Under the pieces are notes generated by a model, which was not told the origin of the DNA, made no database searches, and was given only the letters and a program-made list of their open reading frames with translations. A stretch of DNA of 64,000 bases from JAHBNG01 sp039028975 (GTDB lineage: Bacteria; Chloroflexota; Anaerolineae; Caldilineales; Caldilineaceae): NCBI GenBank assembly GCA_039028975.1, contig JBCCHB010000062.1:1-64000 (forward strand), read 5' to 3'. Of the stretch, positions 24,919 to 31,902 are shown in pieces (position 1 is the first letter of the stretch; the number at the start of each line of letters is the position of its first letter). Position numbers and translations under genes: made by a program.

Positions 24919-25323
24919 ATGCCAAAGCAAACGATTAATCCACCTGACTTATTCAACAGTGTTCAGTTTGGGTTTTCTCAAATTGTAACAGCCAGCGGTA
25001 GCAAAACAGTCTATATCTCTGGCCAAGTGGCGTGGAATGCACAACAGGAGATCGTTGGAGGAGACGATTTAGAGAAGCAAACGCACCAATCCTTACGCAA
25101 TGTAGAGTGCGCTCTACAAGCGGCAGATGGTTCATTGTCCAACGTTGTTTCCTTGCGCATTTACTTTGTGGATGCCAAGAGAGATGATATTGGTTGTATT
25201 AGTCGGGCTCTACTCACGTTTTTTCCTAATGATGACTTACCTGCAATGAGCTTGATTGGTGTAGCATCTCTAGCCAATGATGCGTTTCTTGTGGAAATCG
25301 AAACGACTGCTGTGCTCGACTAG
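24919..25323 (+). CDS. RidA/YjgF family protein lacking the canonical Arg
   Basis: A 134-residue trimeric RidA-fold protein. The fold signature is clear: KTVYISGQVAW, QTHQSLRNVECALQAA, and the C-terminal VEIETTAVL strand. Canonical RidA enzymes hydrolyse 2-aminoacrylate and use an Arg in the motif PARTTV; here that segment reads LPAMSLIGVASL. Enamine deaminase activity is therefore doubtful. It probably belongs to one of the Rid-like subgroups of unknown substrate. The ATG follows AAAAGGAATC. It lies 12 bp before a small membrane-protein gene and is likely co-transcribed with it. Confidence 0.85.
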   Translation: MPKQTINPPDLFNSVQFGFSQIVTASGSKTVYISGQVAWNAQQEIVGGDDLEKQTHQSLRNVECALQAADGSLSNVVSLRIYFVDAKRDDIGCISRALLTFFPNDDLPAMSLIGVASLANDAFLVEIETTAVLD

Positions 25324-25335
25324 AAAGGATATAAG

Positions 25336-25710
25336 ATGGCTCCAATAGGTGTCATGAGTGGAGTTGAGGTTGTCATTCTCGCTGCATTTGCGCTGTTTTG
25401 GCTGGGCGCCTTAACTGGGTTGGTTGTATGTCTGCGTAATGCTGTGCTGTCGTTTCCCCTAAAAGTTGGTATTGTTATTGCCTTTTTGGTTCTATCACTC
25501 TTTGGATTTCCAGGATTTCTTCTTGCCGTATGGATTCTAGGAATGGTTCATGCCCTTACGCTGTTGCGTAAAAGCACGATTGAGGATTCAGCCAAGGCGT
25601 TGTGGGCCGTCCTCGTAGTTGCCGTTCCCATCCTTGGTGTGATTGCATTTCATATTGTCAAGCCTTGTGAAGGCGGTGCGAATGCCACAACAGGAAACGT
25701 CCATTTCTAG
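25336..25710 (+). CDS. Small membrane protein with PLDc_N-like segment
   Basis: A 124-residue protein with three or four hydrophobic helices (about residues 10-30, 42-70 and 85-108). The last helix region, SAKALWAVLVVAVPILG, resembles the PLDc_N domain seen at the N-terminus of cardiolipin synthases and in small stand-alone membrane proteins. No catalytic HKD domain is present. AAAGGATATAAG precedes the ATG. It is probably co-transcribed with the upstream RidA-like gene and followed 29 bp later by a WYL regulator. The function is unknown. Confidence 0.72.
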   Translation: MAPIGVMSGVEVVILAAFALFWLGALTGLVVCLRNAVLSFPLKVGIVIAFLVLSLFGFPGFLLAVWILGMVHALTLLRKSTIEDSAKALWAVLVVAVPILGVIAFHIVKPCEGGANATTGNVHF

Positions 25711-25739
25711 CTTCGTTATCCATCATTCTTCTCTTACCC

Positions 25740-26726
25740 ATGAACCGCGTTGACCGCCTTTTGGGCTATTTACTCATTTTTCAAGGGAAAGAACTGGTCC
25801 GCGCCCAGGATCTAGCTGATCGATTCGAGATCAGCGAGCGGACCGTTTACAGGGATATCGATGCACTTTGTGAATTGGGCGTTCCGCTCTACGGCGTAGC
25901 TGGTGAGGGGTACCGCTTGATGGATGGCTACTATCTGCCACCCATCATGTTTACGGAGCAGGAAGCTCGCGCGCTCTTTTTGGCCATCTCCATGTTGACG
26001 GGCTTTACCCCAGACGGAGAGACCCGGGCAGCGGCTCAATCTGCCATGGAGAAAATACGCACCGTTCTCCCTGAAGTAACGCTTGCCCAAGTTGAAGCAT
26101 TACAGTCAACCCTTGGCTTCTATATATTCCGACAGCAACCCCACAACTTAGACGACCCCAAATTTGCATTGCTACTTCAAGCAATTCAGTCCCGTAAGGT
26201 GATTCAGATGAGCTATCATGCGATGCACAATAATCGGGTAACAGAGAGGACTGTGGAGCCTCTGCAGCTAAACTATCTGGACAGTGCCTGGGTTTTATAT
26301 GGTTATTGTCGGCTCCGGCAGGATTTACGTAATTTTCGTTTAGAGCGAATTGATACGCTAACTGTGACCTCTGAAATCTTCTCCTTACGTGTTACCAAAC
26401 CACCACCCAGAGTGATTGATGGCAGAGCCGAGGTAGTTGTACGCTTTGAACCAAGTATTGTACGCTGGGTGCGGGAAGCCCAGCACTTCACATTCGTGGA
26501 GGAACGCACCTCTGACCAGGATGATGGCTCGATTATGATCTATCGAACCCGCGCCGATCAGATTGTGCGATGGTTATTAAGTTGGGGTGATACCTTTGAG
26601 GTGTTGGAGCCGACTGAAATCCGAGACGAGATTGCCAGGACCGCTAAGCAGCTATGGGTTCAGCATCAGAGCGGAGCATTTCAAGGCGGCCAAAGTTCTG
26701 AAGTCGACGCAGCGTCCCCACTGTAA
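25740..26726 (+). CDS. WYL-domain transcriptional regulator (YafY/DeoR-like)
   Basis: A 328-residue regulator. The N-terminal HTH_11 spans residues 1-60 (VRAQDLADRFEISERTVYRDIDALCELGVPLYG is diagnostic). The middle WYL domain spans about residues 140-215 (IQSRKVIQMSYHAM then VEPLQLNYLDSAWVLYGYC, with the W-Y-L triad replaced by WVLYGY). A WCX-like C-terminal domain spans about 225-315 and ends RTAKQLW. WYL proteins bind nucleic-acid-type or small ligands and repress or activate nearby genes. Its 3' end overlaps the convergent toroid-protein gene by 83 bp. The target is unknown. Confidence 0.9.
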   Translation: MNRVDRLLGYLLIFQGKELVRAQDLADRFEISERTVYRDIDALCELGVPLYGVAGEGYRLMDGYYLPPIMFTEQEARALFLAISMLTGFTPDGETRAAAQSAMEKIRTVLPEVTLAQVEALQSTLGFYIFRQQPHNLDDPKFALLLQAIQSRKVIQMSYHAMHNNRVTERTVEPLQLNYLDSAWVLYGYCRLRQDLRNFRLERIDTLTVTSEIFSLRVTKPPPRVIDGRAEVVVRFEPSIVRWVREAQHFTFVEERTSDQDDGSIMIYRTRADQIVRWLLSWGDTFEVLEPTEIRDEIARTAKQLWVQHQSGAFQGGQSSEVDAASPL

Positions 26727-27633
26727 TCGAGCCAGCCCACTCAATCTGAGCCTTGGACCAAACCTCTGGGTAAAAGTCCCCCCACGTCCAGTTTGGATTC
26801 CACGCCCCATTATCCCCTTGCGATGCGATCACCAAATTTAGATTGGCGGCAACCGCCTCTTCCAGTCCATTCATAAATGGCGAATCCGGTTCATCAACGA
26901 CATCCAAAGGACGTAAACCATATCCCTGCCACTGAGCGGGATCGGTCTCTACGGCATTAGAAATCAGCCTATTCAGAATCGATTGAAGCGGTTCAGCAAC
27001 CGCTGGGGGCAGGTTAGCAGCCTGTCCCAGGCGCAGGCAACAGAAGAGGTCGTGCATTTCGATCTCTTCAAGCGGAGCCAAATATGTCATGACTTTTTCC
27101 GTCAAGCCTGTAAGAATGTCTGTACGAGCAGTGTCTGGGATGAAATGCTTATACGTGTAGAGGAGACCCAGAAGTTCCGCAGTGGGGTTGAGTGAAAAAT
27201 CGTCAAAGCTTTGCGCTCGCCCACCTTCATGCCACCAGGGAGCACGTGGGCTATGGGCAGCTTCAAGTGGAATGATGCGCCAGTGGTTCATGCTCCCATC
27301 TAGGGTATGAAGAAGGTAATCGATTCCCCGTTGGATCATGGGCAAGGCTAGCCCTTCCTGAACTTCCGGAGCGAGCGAGCCTAAGATTTGGAATGCAACA
27401 GAGGTACAGATCGCAGAACTATCTGGTGCCCGCAGATCGGGCTCTAGTGCATTGCCAAAGCCGCCGTCCGCGTTCTGATATCGAGCTAATTCCTCAAGCA
27501 CTTGCTTGACTGAACCTTGTTGAAAATGGTGTCGAAATCTGGCTAAATCTAGCGGCCTAGCGTTTGATTCGATAAATAATTGGGCTGCCTTGAATGCATC
27601 GCTATTAAGGTATGATTTTGTCAGGATAGGCAT
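26644..27633 (-). CDS. Prenyltransferase/squalene-cyclase-like alpha/alpha-toroid protein
   Basis: A 329-residue protein of the terpenoid cyclase/prenyltransferase toroid superfamily. QW-like repeats are visible: ELARYQNADGGFGNALEPD near residues 50-70, a second helix pair around ICTSVAFQIL, and a late IASQGDNGAWNPNWTWG. It lacks the cyclase acid motif DxDD and prenyltransferase zinc ligands that I could recognise, so catalysis is uncertain. The start is set by GGAGG 6 bases before the ATG at 27633; the GTG 18 bp upstream overlaps that site and is rejected. It overlaps the WYL gene tail-to-tail by 83 bp. Confidence 0.82.
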   Translation of the reverse strand: MPILTKSYLNSDAFKAAQLFIESNARPLDLARFRHHFQQGSVKQVLEELARYQNADGGFGNALEPDLRAPDSSAICTSVAFQILGSLAPEVQEGLALPMIQRGIDYLLHTLDGSMNHWRIIPLEAAHSPRAPWWHEGGRAQSFDDFSLNPTAELLGLLYTYKHFIPDTARTDILTGLTEKVMTYLAPLEEIEMHDLFCCLRLGQAANLPPAVAEPLQSILNRLISNAVETDPAQWQGYGLRPLDVVDEPDSPFMNGLEEAVAANLNLVIASQGDNGAWNPNWTWGDFYPEVWSKAQIEWAGSITVGTLRRLQNFGRLEMLRSDAEPIAA

Positions 27634-27672
27634 TTGGTCCTCCGTGCACAATAGGTGAGTCGGTATTCAGTG

Positions 27673-27709
27673 AGTCAGTATTTGGTAGCCAGCAAGTCGA
27701 ATACTGACT
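27673..27709 (-). terminator. Hairpin downstream of the VOC gene
   Basis: AGTCAGTATT and AATACTGACT form a 10-bp stem with a 17-base loop. It lies between the VOC stop and the toroid-protein start on the minus strand. No U-run is seen, and further partial complements (GGTATTC) flank it. Confidence 0.4.
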
Positions 27710-27750
27710 TACCGAATGCCATGAATGATCCGTTTGTAGTTAGGTCTATA

Positions 27751-28101
27751 CTATGCTTGGTAGACCCGGAGAACGTGTCCTTCAGGTGTTTTCAGCATAA
27801 ATGCCCGGCCAAACGGTAGGTCTCGAGGCTCGTCCAGCATCTCTGCCCCTCGCGATTTCCACAGTGCATAAGTTGCGTCAGCATCATCAACAACCACCGC
27901 TGGTTCAAAGCCTTGGTCGCTCGGAATCTCCGTGCCAGCCTGCAGCGCGAGCACAGTACCCCCATCCAAATTAAATACGGTGAACTCGCCTGGTGCACTT
28001 TCAGTTTCGTCCACCGCTACACCTAAGGTGTCTCGGTAAAATGCGGTTGCTGATTCCAGATCGTTTACAACAATGCCCAAGTAGCCTGCTTTTTGAATCA
28101 T
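27751..28101 (-). CDS. VOC family (glyoxalase/bleomycin-resistance-like) protein
   Basis: A 116-residue single vicinal-oxygen-chelate domain made of two beta-alpha-beta-beta-beta units. The first starts GYLGIVVNDLESATAFYRDTLG, the second PAVVVDDADATYALWKSRG and ends GHVLRVYQA. The C-terminal Glu-like metal ligand position reads KTPEGHVLRVYQA, typical of small VOC proteins. The substrate cannot be assigned. TAGGAGAT lies 8 bases before the ATG. It is transcribed away from the biosynthetic cluster and is not obviously part of it. Confidence 0.88.
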   Translation of the reverse strand: MIQKAGYLGIVVNDLESATAFYRDTLGVAVDETESAPGEFTVFNLDGGTVLALQAGTEIPSDQGFEPAVVVDDADATYALWKSRGAEMLDEPRDLPFGRAFMLKTPEGHVLRVYQA

Positions 28102-28844
28102 CTGATTGATCTCCTAAAATTTACAGAAGTATTATGGTTTAGTTATAGTTCAAACGAACTGCCACCATCATACCCTGGCCCTCCTGACACCATTATGTCA
28201 GGAGAGGTTATAGCGCATTTTCAAAACGAAAGTTTTATATCAAATTTAAGGTAACTACCACACTCGATCCACGTTCACGCCACAATTGATCCACGCTCTT
28301 CTGTTATACTATTAAGAGTATATCTTTGATAGTAGCACATTATCCATCCACGTGGGATGGGTAGTCTTTCGTGCCAAATTTTTATCTATTGAATAGGTTG
28401 TGCACATGTTTGCTCAAAATTTGATATCCCAATTATTTTGTTAGTTACTAGTAGAGTGTATGGGACCATTAGGGTTTTACATATTTGTTAACGGTTATTT
28501 ACCTAAACTGTAAGTACTTTGTTAAATGTAGCTATAGACATCGAGAAAAAGATTTTCACGTAGCGGTTTAGACTTTAACAGGATTACACAGATTTCGCAG
28601 ATTTTTATCTGTGTAGTCCTTGTTCATTCTCTCTGAAAGTGGCTAAGGACCGAAAACCTTTATCTTCAGATCTATATTTTCAGAGAGACTACGTAAGTTC
28701 TCTTTGAGAACAGTCACCATTCGGGTTGTCGGGTTTATTTTGCAATTTGGTTTCTATATTTAGCGTTTTTAGAAGAGGCGGGCCAAGTAGTAATTGATAG
28801 CTCACGATCTACGAACAAATCGATTTACTGAAGGAGATTAAGAG
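28102..28844. other. Upstream control region of the biosynthetic cluster
   Basis: About 740 bp with no ORF above 60 codons. It must hold the promoter of the seven-gene cluster. Visible items are the inverted repeat at 28581-28619, a small hairpin CCATCC-ACGTG-GGATGG at 28344-28360, and a repeated GATCCACG near 28265-28295. It ends in AAGGAGATTAAGAG before the amidinotransferase ATG. I see no known riboswitch. Confidence 0.45.
28581..28619. repeat. GGATTACACAGAT inverted repeat
   Basis: GGATTACACAGAT and ATCTGTGTAGTCC enclose TTCGCAGATTTTT. Repeats of this ACACAGATT type are, from memory, common interspersed elements in Cyanobacteria and Chloroflexi. It sits 225 bp before the first biosynthetic gene. 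Confidence 0.6.
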
Positions 28845-30020
28845 ATGCAAACAGGAATTGTCAATGCTTGGAATGAATGGGATGAACTGGAAGAGATAGT
28901 AGTTGGTATTGCCGATGACGCACACTTTGAGCCGACCGAACCAGGCTCTCGGCCTGCATTACGCGACAAAAAAGCGGCAGAGATTTTCCCCTTCCCTCGT
29001 GGCCCCAAAAAGCAAGAAGTTACCGAGAGAGCCAATGAAGAGCTGGCGGGGCTTGCAGCCTTGTTGGAATCGCACGGTGTGACCGTCCGCAGACCAGAAA
29101 AGCACAACTTTGGTGAATCTGTCAAGACACCTCTCTTTGAAGTAGAAAACCAATATTGTGCCGTCTGCCCGCGTGATGTCATGATCACCTTTGGCAACGA
29201 AATTCTGGAAGCGACCATGTCGCGCCGGGCACGCTTCTTTGAATATCTGCCCTATCGCAAGTTGGTCTATGAATATTGGAACGAAGATCCCCATATGCTC
29301 TGGAACGCGGCACCCAAGCCAAGCATGCACGACTCGATGTATCGGGAAGAATTCTGGGAGTGGCCACTGGAAGAACGCTATGCACGCATGCACGATTTTG
29401 AGTTTTGCGTGACCCAAGATGAAGTCATCTTCGATGCCGCAGACTGTAGCCGCTTTGGGCGCGACATCTTTGTGCAGGAGTCGATGACAACCAATCGAGC
29501 GGGGATTCGCTGGCTCAAACGGCATCTGGAACCGCGTGGCTTCCGCGTGCATGATATCCATTTCCCACTGGATCTCTTCCCTTCCCACATCGATTGTACC
29601 TTTGTGCCACTAGCACCAGGGATTATCCTGACCAATCCAGAACGCCCCATCAAAGAAGGCGAAGAAAAGCTCTTCTTTGACAATGACTGGCAGTTCATCG
29701 AGGTTCCCCAGCCAACATCAACCAACGACGAGATGCCCATGTTCTGCCAATCGAGCAAGTGGCTGGCCATGAATGTGTTAAGCATTTCACCCAAGAAGGT
29801 CATCTGTGAGGAACAAGAGTATCCGCTCCATGAGTTGCTAGATAAACAGGGCTTTGAGGTCTATCCCATTCCCTTCCGCAACGTCTTTGAGTTTGGTGGC
29901 TCCCTCCACTGCGCTACTTGGGATATCCGCCGTACAGGTACTTGTGAGGATTATTTCCCAGAGATGGATTATACGCCGCTGGCGAGATCGTCTAATGGTG
30001 TGTCACGTTTTATGATGTAA
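28845..30020 (+). CDS. CyrA/SxtG-type L-arginine amidinotransferase
   Basis: A 391-residue amidinotransferase that would move the amidino group of arginine to an amine acceptor, glycine in CyrA, giving guanidinoacetate and ornithine. The fold-family motifs are intact. FDAADCSRFGRDIFVQESM contains the conserved Asp. FPSHIDCTFVPL contains the catalytic His248. GGSLHCATWDIRR contains the nucleophile Cys356. Positions 245 and 247 are Phe and Ser; as I recall, these are the residues that set CyrA apart from vertebrate AGAT, which has Asn and Met there. It is first in the cluster, with AAGGAG 8 bases upstream. It should supply the starter for the A-PCP loading unit encoded three genes on. Transfer to another amine, or to a later intermediate as in SxtG, cannot be excluded. 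Confidence 0.93.
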   Translation: MQTGIVNAWNEWDELEEIVVGIADDAHFEPTEPGSRPALRDKKAAEIFPFPRGPKKQEVTERANEELAGLAALLESHGVTVRRPEKHNFGESVKTPLFEVENQYCAVCPRDVMITFGNEILEATMSRRARFFEYLPYRKLVYEYWNEDPHMLWNAAPKPSMHDSMYREEFWEWPLEERYARMHDFEFCVTQDEVIFDAADCSRFGRDIFVQESMTTNRAGIRWLKRHLEPRGFRVHDIHFPLDLFPSHIDCTFVPLAPGIILTNPERPIKEGEEKLFFDNDWQFIEVPQPTSTNDEMPMFCQSSKWLAMNVLSISPKKVICEEQEYPLHELLDKQGFEVYPIPFRNVFEFGGSLHCATWDIRRTGTCEDYFPEMDYTPLARSSNGVSRFMM

Positions 30021-30043
30021 GTTACAATCTAAGAGGAGATCTT

Positions 30044-30469
30044 GTGCAAACTTTAGAAGAAATGGGCATACCGCATCAGGTCCATAAACATCCTTTGTCT
30101 GAGACGACTCGGTCCGTTATGGAACACAATCTTCAGGTTTTTGATCGTGAAGGAATGGACGCAATGATGGCAGATTATGCAGAAGATGCTGTCATCATTT
30201 CTCCCTACACCATTTTCCGCGGGCATGACGAGATTAGGCGCTTCTATACGACCTTTATGCACAAAACCCCTAAAGGGTTTTTAGAAGCGGTCGTCACAAA
30301 ATCAATGACAATTGTGGGAGAAATTGCCTACATTCAGTGGGAGGCCCAACCATGGACATCGCTGAGTACTGCGACCTTTGTCATTCTGGAGGGTAAAATC
30401 ACATATCAGACGATGGTACCCAAATCTAATTCAGCAGAAGTTGATCAGATCTATAGAAAACAACAGTAA
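30044..30469 (+). CDS. NTF2-like (SnoaL-like) protein in the guanidino-PKS cluster
   Basis: A 141-residue cone-fold protein starting at GTG, with GAGGAGAT just upstream. The NTF2/SnoaL signature is NLQVFDREGMDAMMADYAEDAVIISP followed by FRGHDEIRRFYTTFM, which also covers the pocket-lining acidic residues. Related proteins include polyketide cyclases, dehydratases and isomerases. It lies 23 bp after the amidinotransferase and 10 bp before the oxidase, so it is part of the same transcript. A role in ring closure or proton transfer on the guanidino polyketide is plausible but inferred only from position. The first 20 residues (PHQVHKHP) lie outside the domain. Confidence 0.85.
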   Translation: MQTLEEMGIPHQVHKHPLSETTRSVMEHNLQVFDREGMDAMMADYAEDAVIISPYTIFRGHDEIRRFYTTFMHKTPKGFLEAVVTKSMTIVGEIAYIQWEAQPWTSLSTATFVILEGKITYQTMVPKSNSAEVDQIYRKQQ

Positions 30470-30479
30470 AGGAAACGAT

Positions 30480-31874
30480 ATGACAGATTTATGTGCTGTC
30501 ACTTCCGCAGGTGACAAAGTTGTCTTAAAGGATGATGTCGTTTGCGAATTGAAAAGAAATTTACGCGGCGAGCTACTCTCATCTAGCAGCGACAACTATA
30601 ATGAAGTACGCAAGGTGTGGAATGGAATGATCGACAGAAGGCCAGCCCTAATTGCTCGCTGTGCTGGGGCCGCCGATGTCATGACGTCGGTGCGGTTTGC
30701 TCGGAAACACGATCTGCTTGTATGCATTCGAGGTGGCGGACACAATGTTGCGGGTAACGCCGTAAAAGATGGTGCGCTGATGATCGATCTCTCTGAAATG
30801 AAGAGTGTTCGGGTCGATCCCATGGGACAGACCGTGCGTGCAGAGCCAGGGGTCCTGGGTGGGGATCTTGATCGAGAGACACAAGTGTTTGGCTTGGCAA
30901 CACCGACCGGAGTCGTCTCCACAACCGGTATAGCCGGTCTCACCCTCGGCTGCGGGAAAGGATGGTTGTCGAGCAAGTACGGATTTACGATTGACAACCT
31001 GGTTTCTGCAGATATAGTCACAGCCGATGGAGAGCTACGAGTTGCGAGTGCCACCCAAAACGAAGATCTTTTATGGGCTCTACGTGGGGCAGGTCACAAT
31101 TTTGGCGTTGTGACATCATTTGAATACCAATTACATCCTGTTACAACGATGCTGGGTGGCATCACTTTATACCCCCATGATCAGGCCGCCGAAGCATTGA
31201 AATTTTATCGAGACTTTTCCAAGGATTTACCCGATGAAGTAACGACCGGTGCAGGGCTAGTCATTATGCCAGATGGCACACCAGCTACCGAACTTGCTTT
31301 CTGTTATGCAGGAGATTTAGAAGAGGGCGAACGCATCTTGGCACCCTTGCGTCACTTTGGTTCGCCCATCGAAGATACTGTTCGCCCCATCTCCTATGTG
31401 GATATGCAGTCCATGTTTGATGAAGTTGTTCCACCGGGGCGTATGACCTATTGGAAAACGGGTATGACTGACCATGTGAGCGATGAAATGATAGATTTAT
31501 TGATCCATTATATGGGCATCTCCCCATCACCACTTACGTTAATTTACATTGGTGAATATCACGGCGCATCTCGTCGCGTAGGAAAGACCGAAACAGCCTT
31601 CTACCATCGAGATCTTCAGTATGAGTTACTTATTGAACCAATATGGACCGATCCAGCAGACTCAGAGAGCAATATGCGTTGGGCAAGCGAACTATACCAA
31701 GCTGTAGAGCCATACATGACGCAAGGTTCTTATGTTAACTATCTGTTGGATGATGATTATGATCGGATTCAAGCTGCCTATGGGGAAAATTATGATCGGC
31801 TGGTCACTTTGAAACAAAAGTACGACCCCACAAACTTTTTCCGTGCCAATCAAAATATCGTTCCTGGCGTATGA
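30480..31874 (+). CDS. FAD-linked oxidoreductase (berberine-bridge-enzyme-like)
   Basis: A 464-residue PCMH-type flavoprotein. The FAD domain carries CIRGGGHNVAGNAV, whose His is the usual 8-alpha FAD attachment site. GLATPTGVVSTTGIAGLTLG and WLSSKYGFTIDNLVSADIVT follow. The C-terminal BBE tail is YDPTNFFRANQNIVPG. The usual LGGG of the family reads LGCG here. The ATG at 30480 follows AAAGGAAACG and is preferred over an upstream ATG at 30378 inside the previous gene. Such enzymes oxidise alcohols, form rings or remove hydride from C-H bonds. In this cluster it may oxidise the module-1 hydroxyl or drive cyclisation of the released product; both are inferences. Confidence 0.92.
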   Translation: MTDLCAVTSAGDKVVLKDDVVCELKRNLRGELLSSSSDNYNEVRKVWNGMIDRRPALIARCAGAADVMTSVRFARKHDLLVCIRGGGHNVAGNAVKDGALMIDLSEMKSVRVDPMGQTVRAEPGVLGGDLDRETQVFGLATPTGVVSTTGIAGLTLGCGKGWLSSKYGFTIDNLVSADIVTADGELRVASATQNEDLLWALRGAGHNFGVVTSFEYQLHPVTTMLGGITLYPHDQAAEALKFYRDFSKDLPDEVTTGAGLVIMPDGTPATELAFCYAGDLEEGERILAPLRHFGSPIEDTVRPISYVDMQSMFDEVVPPGRMTYWKTGMTDHVSDEMIDLLIHYMGISPSPLTLIYIGEYHGASRRVGKTETAFYHRDLQYELLIEPIWTDPADSESNMRWASELYQAVEPYMTQGSYVNYLLDDDYDRIQAAYGENYDRLVTLKQKYDPTNFFRANQNIVPGV

Positions 31875-31902
31875 TATCGAGAAAGGGAATAGATCTCGGC
31901 TC

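Noticed and set aside
28959..29588. 209-codon frame antisense to the amidinotransferase
   Set aside because: The sense frame has all catalytic motifs of a known enzyme family; the antisense frame has no ribosome binding site or domain.
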